A stretch of 64,000 nt of DNA from Salvelinus alpinus (taxonomy: Eukaryota > Chordata > Actinopteri > Salmoniformes > Salmonidae): the NCBI RefSeq assembly GCF_045679555.1, contig NC_092087.1, positions 22,716,925 to 22,780,924 on the forward strand, written 5' to 3'. Under the pieces are notes generated by a model that worked only from the letters and a program-made list of their open reading frames with translations, had not been told where the DNA came from and did not search any database. Positions within the stretch are counted from its first letter, which is position 1. Every line of letters starts with the position of its first letter. The position numbers were made by a program, and so were the translations under genes. Shown one piece after another: positions 1 through 12,800 of this stretch.

Positions 1-612
1 TCGGTATCGTGTGTTAGGCGATAGTACATAGTACAACATAGGCCTACCTAGTCTATTAGTGTTATTACAATGTAACAAGACTGACCATATAAGTATAGCC
101 CCAGGTTGTGAAAAGGAGATATATAGGCACTGCCACAGGACAGGAACCTGTGCATCAGCTCTTTCCTCTGATAGGTCCACTTAGCAGATAACCTGCTGTG
201 CAAAGCAGGTACCGCTGCGGACTGCTGGGACTTGCAAAGCTTGAATTACATCCACACTGTTCGACTACAGAAACTAGAGACACATCACTGCTTTCCTTGA
301 GGGGAAATAGGTGAATCTGTGCATGTGTCAAACAAACACAACACATATGGGTTAGATAAGGGTATAGAGATACAGTAGCACATAACTATACTGACCAGAG
401 AGTGAGAAAACAACTACAATCAGTGAAGTTGTCTGATACTCTAGGCCAGGGGCTCTGGGGGCTTCACTACTAGAAAACTCACTATCAGAAATGTCAACAG
501 CCTGAGTAAGACATGGATGTGTTCCTGGAGGTGTGAAAATGTCAAGACGTTGAAGACGCATGACTCCTATCGTTGCCATGGTTTACAGGGCTTTGTTTTG
601 CCCTCTAGCCAT

Positions 613-662
<50 letters not shown>

Positions 663-2570
663 GAAGCTGAGGTGATAGATTGAACCTAACAGACTGGCTG
701 ACAGCCAGCACAGCTTAATTAAATCTCTCATCTCCCCTGTGGCCATTATTCCCTGACATTCATCTTTCTAACTCCGTTAAAAGTCTCACATCTCTCCATC
801 ACCAAACTCCTCACTTATGGGAATGGGGTAGTCAGGAATCTCCTTTGTGTGTGTGTATATCTGTGGTGTTCACCTGTACAACATGGTCTCAGGTGTAGTA
901 TAAGTAGGAGAAATGTCCAAATGTCTCCTTCTAAACAACTTCTCAGCATGGACAATGGCTAATCAACAACTTGTAAACACTCCCACCAGTTAGCCATGAC
1001 TTTTTACAGTGATAATTAACCATGATGGACTGCAGTTCCCTCCCAATTGAATAGAAGGCTATTATGATAACACTGTCCAAAGTATACTTTTGGCCAATCT
1101 TTCAGTCACATACTAAAGCCTCGTAAGACCATAATAAACTCACAAAAAGCATGTAGTGGTATTTGAATGGGAGCACTGTTGTGAATGACAACTGGAAACT
1201 ATGTCACTGTTTGTTGTGTAAACTCTGCCCTGCTTTGGTAATTATATGGCATTGTTGAGATCATTCAATAAGGGAGGACTCCCTCCCAAAAACTGAATTC
1301 AAACACCTGCACTGAGGTCACACCTGAATCCAATGACCTACACCTGAGTGACCTTCACCAGGTGACTGCTGACAATGTCATGTAGTGCCAGAAGAATGTT
1401 AAGTAATATCTCCACAACACCAGTTGCCAACTACAGCATGGACTTGCCTAGTCATGTCTGTTTCATTCAGCACTAACATACATTCATTTATTGAGCACGA
1501 AGCAAGCAACCATATAATTCCGTAATCTATGCATGCTTTGTAACGTGGATATTATAATGAAAGGTTCCAGACACGAGGGTCGAACAGGCACCAAGTTGGA
1601 GATCGAGGATGGTGACACAGTAACATAAATATTCAGCAACATACTTCCTAACCGTTCGATGTTGAATTTGAGACATTATAGATATGGGCCAATGATACCG
1701 TATTAAGTAATAAACCTGTGACTCATGAAAAATAAGTTACTCATTCAACAGGAAATTATATCCTAAAAATGGGAATCGCGGATTGATACAATTGTGATGT
1801 TTGATTTAGACTACTCATATAAAATACCTAGGCCTACATTAGAACTGCCTGGAAAATGGATATGGAATATCATATCAAGATTACACCGCGAGCTGGTGGA
1901 TTGTCGACACCAATGGCCACATCTGCATTTGGCACAGCAGCCTATTAGAAAATGCTGTCTCGATCGACACTTACCGTTTGGGTTGAAGACGTATCCGTTC
2001 GATCCGCGTCAAATCCTCCGGGATAGATTTATGTTTAAACACCGGTGTTTAAACCGCACCTTCTCTTTGCCTAATTCCTTTCCTATTCCAACTAGTATTA
2101 CTATTTCGATGTCACTCTTTCAAGGCGGAACTACACATTGCGTCCTAGACATTAGGAAGGACAAGAGCAACGAACGAAGCAGCCAATACGAGAGGAGGCA
2201 GTACAAATTAAATTCGAACGCCCCCAAGAGGTTAACTGAGATGTCCAAATACTGTGTACAGTACACCATTTTTTCCCTTATTTTCTTTTAGATGGGGGCC
2301 CATCATGTCCATCACTGTGTTGTTGACCCATTTCTCGGAGATTATGCGCTTAGAACTCACATGGAGTTTCTATTTTCAATCCTCAACTGATTGTATAAGC
2401 ATACAAACAGGATGTGCTGCTGCAACATGTTACAAACTTTTTTTGATCTAAATCGCCAACTTTTTTTGTTGTATTTCCAGACCAGCTGTATAAATGTAGG
2501 GATCAGCAGGACTGTTTACTTCAAGTGCTCATGCCATGGAGACAACCAACATTAATACTTATTATTTAAT
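1..2570. other. No supported gene; CpG-bearing stretch 1860-2240
   Basis: Mostly AT-rich DNA. A minus-strand reading frame starting with a good context (AACCATGG, about 579) runs to 352 and could be an exon of a gene to the left, but no matching downstream exon in phase was found. The 1860-2240 stretch has more CpG than its surroundings and an open frame of 165 codons (1794-2291, +) that matches nothing I know. Both remain unresolved. Confidence 0.25.
612..661. repeat. (GACA)n microsatellite
   Basis: About 12 perfect copies of the tetranucleotide. Confidence 0.95.
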
Positions 2571-3312
2571 TTTTCGGGGGGGGGGGGGTTGTGCTGAATT
2601 GTGTAGTAAAATGTGTGGCCAAGAGCACAATTGATTTGTTCAAAAACATGTGCTTCTTACTCCTCAGACAGATCAACAGTATTCATATCAATGGGAGGGA
2701 TAGTAGTTTATTTATGTACCAGCATCTGTTGCACTTCTTTCAACATCTCTTGTTTGGTTCTTAACCTGGCTGACACTAGTAGGTGAGGTTATTTTTAAAC
2801 AGTCCTCCAAAAATAACTAATCAATACAAATTCAACCCAAGAAAATAACATTCAGATGCATTTACACAAAACATTGCAAATAAACAGTACAGGTGAAAGA
2901 ATACAAGAAAATAAATGTATAGGTCCGTCACAAGTCTTTCACTGAGAACAGAGCACATAATGCTGAGGTCATAGCAGACATCTCCACAAATATTTGCAGC
3001 AAGCCAAAGGTCAAAGGCTACAGTGAAGCAAAGTTGAAGGTCGAGTTCCTACCCGACTAGATGGGCAGGTGTTGCATTGCATCAACCAATGGTTTTGTGA
3101 TAAGTCACCGACTGTGCAGTCAGGCACCTGATTGCTAGATCATTTGATGTGGCTAACTAAAAATGTTAAATACCTATACATGCTTTCAAAGATCTGGCAT
3201 ACAGCTGCAATGTAGTCGGGCAGGAATTCAACCAAAGACATCGAGACAAGAGTGAATAGGATAGAGGTTATCCACAAGAAAACAATGAGAATGGAAGGAA
3301 ACCAAACATTTA

Positions 3313-3315
<3 letters not shown>

Positions 3316-3353
<38 letters not shown>

Positions 3354-3405
3354 AATCCAGAAACATATATATATATATATATATACACATTTTAATCCAG
3401 AAACG
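3316..3405. repeat. Interrupted (AT)n microsatellite
   Basis: Two AT runs (3316-3350 and 3365-3386), each followed by TTTAATCCAGAAAC. The pattern suggests duplication of a unit with its flank. Confidence 0.85.
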
Positions 3406-3585
3406 TCACTTGTCAAAATGTGTGATACTGTCCCTCCAGTGTCTATAATACAGACAATAACTGTATAAGCTGTAGCAATATAATTCACTGCGTAAAATCA
3501 GAAAGACAGTACTTATCTACCTACAGTGCCATTATATAAGAATATATAGTTTGTATTTTCACTCCCTATTTAAAATCTTATGAAG

Positions 3586-3853
3586 TAGGCCTGTGACGAT
3601 ACCGGTATCGCAAAACATTTTCCATGGCAAAAATTAAAGCAAAGCTGACTAAACTTGTTGATCCTTTAAAAACCTGCTTCATGTAAAATAGTGTGTTATA
3701 GCTTGAAATATAAATAAATGTGACTCGATGACAACAGAATGATGTTTGTTTCTAACATTATGGCTGTTTTCCTAAAGAAGTTAAATCCACAGTGTTATGT
3801 TTCCTTGCCACGGCACTAAATGAGTATTGAGATACTGGTATCGTCCCCGCCCT
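3586..3853. mobile_element. Short inverted-repeat element (hAT-like, non-autonomous)
   Basis: Starts TAGGCCTGTGACGATACCGG and ends with its approximate inverse (GGTATCGTCCCCGCCCTA). No coding capacity. A second copy, split by an insertion, lies at 45657-45741 and 47562-47745, which confirms it as a dispersed repeat. Confidence 0.75.
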
Positions 3854-4593
3854 AATATTACGGCTATGCTCCGTAAAACAGTCCACATGTTCAACAAACA
3901 TAAGCTTAACAATTATGCAATGGGAGATAATCAAATTCTAAGTACTTTACAGAAAGGAAAAAAGTTTGCTGAACATGGCTCCAAGGAAAGAGTTCAGTCA
4001 GTTACTGAAAGTTGTCATTATGAAGATTAAAAGTTTGCCTATCAGAAGTTCAGGTGAGGTCTTTGAATACACATTGCAGCGCAACAATTTGTTGAGTACT
4101 TGACAGCAAGCTTCAAACTGAACGTCAGACCAAGGCATTAATATGATGCAGGTTTGCACCAACAAACCCATACAACCATAAACTGTCCCTGTTGGTTCTC
4201 TTGTATTTACTCCATCCATTACCAACTGTATCTTTGACTATAATACAGTACACTTCCATTCTGTGGAGTTTTCCCTGTATAGACTTGAGGCCTGAAAGAG
4301 GAAGACCAACTGACATCCTCAAGCATTCAACCCCATGCCATGAGATGCTCCCACCAGTCTACAGCATAATGAAAATAAGTGCATTTGCATTAAATTATCT
4401 GGTAAATTCTCCTCAGTCCAACCCCCCAATGCCATAGATAAACCAGTGAGTGCTGCTCTCGACTGCAATGAGGGAGTTCAATTAAGTGCACCGGGCTATG
4501 GCCTGTGACGGGTAAAAGCCGTGAGGGAGGACTGCCCTTCTCAAATTGATCAGTGATCTGCGCCACCCGGTCATGTTGTCAACAAGGCAGCCT

Positions 4594-4698
4594 CCCACTG
4601 GGCACAGATGCCAAATCAACATCTATTCCACGTTGGTACAATGTCATTTCATTGAAATGACATGGAAACATTGAATCAACCAGTGTGTGCCCAGCGGT
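4594..4698. mobile_element. Short palindromic fish repeat (MITE-like)
   Basis: Begins CCCACTGGGCACAGATG and ends CAGTGTGTGCCCAGCGG, an inverted pair. Between them is ATTTCATTGAAATGAC, itself palindromic. It lies in or near the phf20 3' UTR. Confidence 0.7.
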
Positions 4699-5029
4699 GC
4701 ATCATTCCGAAACATACATTATTCTTTTCCATAAAATGTTTTCATTGGGAAGGCAGATAAAGCCTTCTCAAAAGCAATCACTTTTGCATGTGAAAACAGA
4801 ACCCTACTCATTACTCCACGTGCTTAACCTACGTCACTTTCGTTTTGAGCAGACTTCGTGGATGGCCAAAACGGGGCACCTGGCTCACGTCCGGGAGGCA
4901 GCCCAGTTCCAAAACGAATGCAATCAATGCTGACATGGTTCACACAGGGCTGGCCTGGGCATTAATCAAATCCCCTCATTGTCTCTCTGAGTGCTGTGAA
5001 CATGGATGTCACACTGCTCACTTGCGCCC

Positions 5030-5172
5030 TCATGTGGAGCAGCACAGAGCGATCTGCTGCACCTTGGCCAGCTCTGTAAGCAGCAGCTTCATGCGGTGTT
5101 TGAGCTGAGGCAGCCGGGCCAGGGGCTCTGGGGGCTCCAGCTCTCCTGTGTAGTCCAGCCAGCTCTCCAACA
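5030..5172 (-). CDS. phf20: phf20 coding exon 16 (C-terminus and stop)
   Basis: The acceptor CTCTTCAG precedes 5172. It encodes [20 protein letters not shown] and ends [11 protein letters not shown], then TGA at 5032-5030. The ALCCST ending is PHF20-like rather than PHF20L1-like. Confidence 0.97.
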
Positions 5173-8100
5173 CTGAAGAGGAGAGATGGAACACTGTCAA
5201 TCACTGATGTTAAGTTCACAATACATAGCTGAGAAGTTATTATTATGAGTATTTCTGACTACCTCAACTAACCAGTGCCCCCCGCACATTGACTCTGTAT
5301 CGGCACCCCCCTGTATATATTGTTATTTTTTACTGCTCCTCTTTAACTACTTGTTACTTTTCTCATCTGTATTTTTAAAAACTGCACTGTCGGTTAGGGG
5401 CTCGTAAGTAAGCATTTCACTACACCTGTTGTATCCGGCACATGTGACTAATACAATTTGATTTGATTATTAGGGCAGCAGGTAGCCTAGCAGTTAAGAG
5501 CATTGGGCCAGTAATCGAAAGGTTGCGGATTTGAATACCCGAGCTGACAAGGTAAAAAATCTGTCGATGCCCTTAAGCAAGGCACCTAACCCAAATTTGC
5601 TCCAGGGGTGCCTTACTATGGCTGACCCTGTAAAACAACATTTCACTGCACCCATGTGGCAATAAGAAATAGGTTAATTGATTTTAGCTACAATTGTGAT
5701 GGACAAGAAAGAACGCTACTGTCTTTATTTGACTTGTTTTGCACGAAATTCTCTCTTATTCATTGTACATATACGATAATTGTGGCATTAAAATGCTTTC
5801 CTTGCTAATAAACAGAAAACAGAGGGGCTATGTTGTCTCACCATCTAGCTCCCTCTCGATGAAGTCCATCCTGTGTGTGACCTCGTCCTGGACAGCATCT
5901 ATGTGATCCAGCAGGTTGATCTGCCACTGGTGCTGCTGGCCACTGCCGTCCCCTCCCCCACCGCAGCCAACACCCTCCTCCCGCTTCACCTCGCCCTGGC
6001 CCCACCGACCAACATCTGAACCCTGGACATATGGGAAAGAGGATTCAGTCATGAAGTTTACTTTTTAGAGTATCTACCACTCTATAGTGTATGCGGGATG
6101 TATGGATGGATAGATGGTACAATATAGACAGACGGGTAGAGATGTTGAAGGAGAATGTCTGAAGGCTGAAACAGAACTGACCTTGGTGTGAGTGTTCAGG
6201 TGTGTGGGGGCTTTGGGCCTGGCTGTCTCCAGCATGCCTCCATAGCGCTGCTCTCTCTCCAGCAGGTCCTCAGTGCTCCTCAGGCTGTCCTCCAGCTCAG
6301 ATCCCCTCCGTGTGGTCTCCACCACCAGCCTCTGCTCCACTGCAGGGTAGTATGCCCGCGGCTTCTGGTAGCAATGCTCACTCATTATGTACGAGTCCTG
6401 AAACGACTGGTAGGGCGAGGAGGAAGACGAGGAGGAGGAAGAGGCTCGGCTAAGCTTCTCCATGGCGGCTGACATTAGAGCTTCTGTGCCACCACGGGCG
6501 AGACTCTTGTGGTCCTTCTCGGAACCCTCGTCTGTTAGCGCAGGAGAGGGTGCTGCGTCGGTGCCCGTACCTGAGCCACCTCTTCTCCAGGGCCTCTCTG
6601 CTCTCTTCCAGGGCTGGCACCACAACTGCAGGTCCGGGTGGGTCTGGGTTCTACAGAGGCACACAAGGGCAATCAGACTCCAAACATTTTACAAGGATAG
6701 ATATTGATTCATATTAGTTTTTCCATTCAACACTACTTACTGTAGGACGCTCATTTTGAGCTGGAGGCCATTGAGCACCTCCACCACACGCTGTACATCT
6801 CCTAGTAGCTGGTGTGTTGCTGCAATCTTCTTGGCATTCTGGTGGGAGTAGTTCTCATCCAGGAAGGACAGACCATACATGTGACCGCTGCTCAGCCAAT
6901 CACGGTCATACCGGTAGCGCAGGCTTTGTCTCTGACCTGGAACAGAGTTCATGTGATATCATAAGTGTGATGGGAAAATGTAAGGTGAAAAGTTCATATT
7001 AGAGTGAGTAACAATGTTTAGCATATTTATATATTTTCCCTTTTCTGTAACACACATGATTTCTAGTGTTCTATTTGTGACACTCGTGTGTAGGATGGTG
7101 GTCACTAGACTTGATACTGAACATTACAAAATGTCCTCATATCTGTTGATAGTGATTGAAGCCAGAGCTAATGAAGATACAACGACAGAGGACACTGATT
7201 ATTATTCTATTGATGACATCATAAAACAATGATTCTGTAGCAGCTGGCAAAGTCATTGCCTTTTGTTCGACTTCCTACAAACCTCTCGAGCTGGTGTTTG
7301 GAAAATATTTGGTGCCGCCTGATTAGAGTAAAAAGGTCCTGTATCCAGGAGGCCAGTTAGACATGTCTCTGCTTCTGGGCTGGAGGTGTCTCCCTGTTGC
7401 AATTTGTAATAAACCCGATAGATTTTTGATTGAACTTACCAAGGACTGCTCTCCTTTTTGTTCACCTGGAAATTCTTATTACAATAAGGCACAGCCACAA
7501 AAACCACAGTTAAATGTACTGGCTTGTCTTGTGTTTTAACCTCGCCTTTCCCTTCCCCAAGTAACCCCATGGAGAAACCTGAGATAGAGTTTCTAATAGG
7601 CCAAGTTGTGTGTTGCTGGCTCTCACCTGGTGGGTCTCTGCAGACGTAGCAGGCGTATTTGTCCGGGACGTTCTCCTCCAGGAGGCCCATGCAGGTGCCA
7701 TGCTGCCAGCACAGACACTCCTCACACTGGAGAGATGAGACAAGGCCAGGGAGCAACACTATCAAACTGAGTTTCTCCCTGCTGCTAATTTCTGGCCCGA
7801 GCTTGCTTTTAGAGAAGCTGAGTTGGGCTAGACCTTTAGTTTGGTGCGGTTTGACAAATGTGATTGATTTAAATGATTGAGAGACTAGTGGATTGCCACC
7901 AACTATTTATTTCAGACTCAATGATGTGTATTGGAGGCAGATCAGGGCTAGAGTCAGGTAAACCCCCAAGCAGCTCACCTGTATCATGAAGTCGTTTTCC
8001 TCTTCCGCCTCACAGACGCAACGCACAACCTCCTGACTGCCTGTCTCCAAGGCAACAGAGCCCAGACTTAGGGGTGTTGTAGCATTGTCCAGCTCCGCCC

Positions 8101-9776
8101 CCAGCTCGTCATCACTCCACTCACAACTGTCAGTGGACCAATCACTGATGCTATCCTCATCTAGAGGGGAAATCAAGGGATGGAAAGGGTTAACTAATAA
8201 AGACAACCCTGGTCACAGTGACCCTAGTCTCCTTTAGTAGCATTGTAACATCTAGATTTCCTCCATGAGCTGGTTTCAGTATATTTGCCAATGTGAGTCC
8301 TCAGGAGATAATGTCATCGGGATGTAACTGATGTGTTTGATCAAGAGATAATTGCAACACAAGCAGAGGGGGCTCTCCATGGTAGAAATATAGGAGGAAA
8401 CTATAGCTCATTTTATCTACAGCATTGTAACATACAGTATGCATGCCCCTTATGCATAGCACTGCGAGTCGAACATATAACAAACTGATGAGAATAAAGC
8501 AAGCCATAGCAGCAAAGCAAAGGCTCCAGATTCAATCAATAAACCAATCAATAAACCATAGAACTGTGACAACAGGTCTAGTTTGTTTGAAAGTGTGGAA
8601 AATTATTAGCAAGATAGGTTTGATACGGAATGGAAAAGATACACAGGTAGACGGTAAGAACAAATTACTTATGGACTGAAAGCAGGCAAAGAATAATGGC
8701 AAAGGGAAGAGAGTGACACACACACTCAGACATACAGACACACAATAATACCCACCATCCACGTGCATCTGCTCTGACTGGTTGTATCCGGGCCTGAAGT
8801 GGTAGGACTCAGGCTTGTGATTGTGTGAGAGGGGGAATTTGAGTGGCAAATTCAATTTGGACTGAAGAGCGAATATTGAGATGTCAATATTCTCCTCACT
8901 ACCTGTGTACTCTGTTAATAAACGGGAGGGGGAAGCAGATGCAGAACAAAATGTCAACTTTGGAAATGCTGATGAGGACAAACAAGAGCTAATCTTTGGG
9001 GGGGGGGGGGGGTCAAACAGACAATATATGAATCCAAACTGTGTGTACAGCTGAAGATACTATTATGGGTGTGAGAATATGTACTTACAACAAAGACAAC
9101 CTAAAAAGTAAACTTGTGTCCACAAAACCCCTTTACTTGAGTGTTTCTGAGAGCTGAACTGGCCAAAACAGTCCAAATAAAGTCTAATTGTGTGTGAATG
9201 TACACAGTGAATAAACCATCCTCTTAATACTGTATGTGTGTTATAACAAGTGTCATCCACAGATCCAGAGTGAATTTAAACTAGGTCAATAGACCAATAG
9301 TGGTTCAAACTTGGTTACAAAAGTGGCATTACAGTAGCTTGCGCCTCGCAGTAGAGTTCAAACAGATTAGTCAGATGGTTAAAAAAAACAGAATAAAGGC
9401 CTGTGTTATTATATGAGCAACAGATGTGAAAATCATCAGTCAGAGGAAAAGGGGTAGAAGCACAAGACGGCTGATGCAAACAAAATGATCAGCGGCTATT
9501 TGACTGATGAAGTGAGGTCAGTAGTGAGGACACAGCAGTTGTAGTGCTACTCCAACCACACTGCTGGTTTGCCTCTGAAGCGAAGCAGGGTTGTCCTGGT
9601 CGCTCCCTGGATGGGAGACCAGATTCTGCTGGAAGTGGTGTTGGGGGGCCAGTAGGAGGCACTCTTTCTCTAGTCTAAAAAACATATGCCAATGCCCCAG
9701 GGCAGTGATTGGGGTATTTACCCCTGTGTAGGGTGCCATCTTTTGATGGTCACTAAAGATCCCATGCCACTTATCG

Positions 9777-9811
<35 letters not shown>

Positions 9812-12800
9812 AATTCCCAATCTGGCAGTCATACCATCCCTAGCTTCCAATTGGCTCATTCATTCCCCTGGAACTATTCTCCAGGTCGTTGCTGTAAATG
9901 AGAATGTGTTCAGTCAACTTACCTGCTAAAATAAGGATATACATTTTTTTTTAAAGAAATAAAACACCTACCAAGAGGTGTGAAGGAAATATATCAGGGG
10001 TCTTCCCATGGCCTGAATGAAGCGTTGCACATGCAGCGGAGCTAAAGCTATAGGACAGGAGCCCCATGCAGAACAGTAGGACGACTAGGGTCTCCTTACC
10101 ACACTTGACCTTCTTTTTCTTCTTCTTTTTCTTCAGATTAATGCGAAGGAACGCCCTCTGTTTCTTATCCTTCAGCCGATCTCGTTCTTTCACCACTGCT
10201 GGAGTGACACGGGGGAACCAAGAGTTAGGAGTGCTCTAGACACTGAAGGCGTGTTCCGCCATTACAAACACTGGAGCATGCACCATTTCACAATAATCCT
10301 GTTGTGTCATGTTAAGAGAAAGTGGATCAGAAAACAGCAAAGAACTACACATTTGCTCATAGCCAATGGCCTATTTAAAAGGAAAGAAATCCACTCACAC
10401 TATCTTTGAGTATTTTCTTTCATTAGTCCACTGTTGATAAGTCCCAAAATGTTTAAGATAAGATTTAAGAAGCAAACTGTCACACTTGCCACATCATGAT
10501 TTTGCATCATATAATGCCTTTCTCATCATGATGTGGCAAGTGACACTTTGCTTATTGAAAGTCAATATCCTGACAACTTAAAATAAAAAATAAAGTAAAA
10601 TTAGGACTATTAACAGTGGACGAAAAAAATATAGTCGAGTGGATTTTTCAGAAGCATTCTCGTTCCACATCTTACACAGACATATGTCCATACCACTGCT
10701 CTCAGTAGTCTCTGTCTCCACTGGTCTCTGTCCATTCCTGTCCAGCTGGTTCTCTTTGCTCTTCTCCCTCAGTAGAGCCCTCTGCTGCTGGCGCTGGGTG
10801 TTGACATTAGGTGGAGCTGATGTGCGTCTGTTCATTGTCTTGGCCTCACTACGTGGAGATGGGGGAGTTCTAGTAGGACTGTGCACATTGGAGTCTGCCG
10901 GGCATAGAAACACAATATTAATATTATGGCTAAAACTGATTTCCTCTTGGGGTGAATCTATCATGTAGCTAAGTCCCTTTTTTGATACTTACGCATTGAG
11001 GCGGAGATGGTGCGTCTCCTCTTAGGACTTTCCAGAGAGGTAGGGGAGGGGTGCTTCTCTGAGGCCCGTGTCTGGGCGGTGGGGCTTAGGTCGTCCTCTA
11101 GCTGCTGCTCCTCTCCATGGTAGTATTTCATGTGGTAGTGAAGCAGTTTGGCCTTGCGGAATGACTTGGTGCAGCCTACAGCGCTGCATTTAAATGGGTT
11201 GTGGTCCAAGTTGATGGACAGGACTGGGGGAGGCTGGTTTTTGATCACTCTGTACACTGAAAACACAATGGAAATGTGTAAGAGGATGGACAAACAGCTA
11301 GGAGTGGAGATACTCATGTAAACTGATGTAACAGAGTGCTGGGCGAGAACTCACATGGCTCTCTGCTAAATCGGTTGGGGTTGTGGAAACCCTGCTTCCT
11401 TATCGCTGGAAATAAAGACACAGAGACAATATAAACTGAGTCACTGACTGACAACATTCAACACAAATTAAAACAAATCAATTCTCAGAAATATATTTTC
11501 AAACCTTTTATAGTATTTTGACGACTTGTGAGAAAATAAACCTCTAAAATGGATGGACAACCTCTAAAATGGACAGCTTACGTTAATTGGAAATATAAGG
11601 AAGCCTTTTGGATAGTGATTTTCTGAAGAGTTGTGTGGTCTTACGTTTCACTGGGAGGGCCAGTGGTGCAGGTTTGGAGCTATCCGGTTGGCTTTCTGCC
11701 TTCTGCTCCACTCTGTCAATGGTGGACATAGCTGAGGGTAATGGGACAGACACTGGCCCGGTCTGTGTTGACATCTGATTAGGTGACTCAGTGGATGGCT
11801 TAGTTTCATTAGGTGAGCTCAGGACTGTGTACTCAGTTTTCATTTCCACCTCTTCTTTCTTCATCCCTTCATTTAAATGAGTAGGCCTCTCCTCACTCTG
11901 TCCTCCGTCTTCTTCCATTTTTACTTCAGTCGGGCCCACAGTGGCTGCCACGTGATCCCCGAGGTTGATCTGTCCTGCATGTTGCTCTGTATCCTCCTCC
12001 TGCTTAACTATGGATGGTGTCTCTTTGGTGACATCCCCCTCACTATCCTTCCTCTTGGTCTTCTCCTCCACCTCCCTCTCATGCCATTCATCTTCATCAT
12101 TATTGTCACCATCCTCTGTGTCACTGTCCCCCTCCTGGTCAGAGGTACTGCGTCTGGTTCTTTTATTCTTTGGGCCGTATTCCTGAGGCCTCCGTTCTCT
12201 GCCATTCTGGGGCTTCTTGAAGCCGTTCCTCTCAGTGGACCGAGCCTTTCCTCCTCCTCTCTATTTCCACAAAGAGGGGGGATGAAAACATTTAGGAAAA
12301 TTAGGTAAAGTATGACCCACAGAAACATGACCCTCTGCATGGCAAGCCAACACAATATCAACAGATATACAGCACCAGTCAAAAGTTGAGAAACCTACTC
12401 ATTCAAGGGTTTTTATTTATTTTTCCTATTTTCTACATTGCAGAATAAAAAAACTATGAAATACCACATATGGAATCATGCAGAAAAAAAAGAGTTAAAT
12501 CAAAATATATTTTTCAAAGTAGCCACATGACAGCTTCACAAACTCTTGGCATTCTCTCAACCAGTTTCATGAGGTAGTCACCTAGAATGCATTTCAATTA
12601 ACAGGTGTACCTTGTTCAAAGTTCATTTGTGGAATTTCTTTCCTTCTTAATGCATTTGCGCCAATCAGTTGTGTTGTGACAAGGTAGGGGTGGTATACAG
12701 AAGATAGCCTTATGTGGTAAAAGACCAAGTTCATATTATGGCAAGAACAGCTCAAATAAGCAGAGAGAAACAACAGTCCATCATTACTTGAAGACATGAA

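Noticed and set aside
155-346. Minus-strand frame with a CTCAAG acceptor as exon 2 of a left-edge gene
   Set aside because: Begins in phase 0 whereas the upstream candidate exon ends in phase 1; the fitting frame meets a stop at once.
1794-2291. 165-codon plus-strand open frame as a gene
   Set aside because: No recognisable domain, no splice or promoter context that decides it, and composition not clearly coding.
6188-6707. Plus-strand frames opposite phf20 exon 14
   Set aside because: Antisense shadows of a GC-rich, serine-rich coding exon.
12008-12382. Open frame of 124 codons on the minus strand overlapping phf20 exon 5
   Set aside because: Out of frame with the neighbouring exons; the alternative frame joins exons 4 and 6 in phase and has PHF20-like composition.
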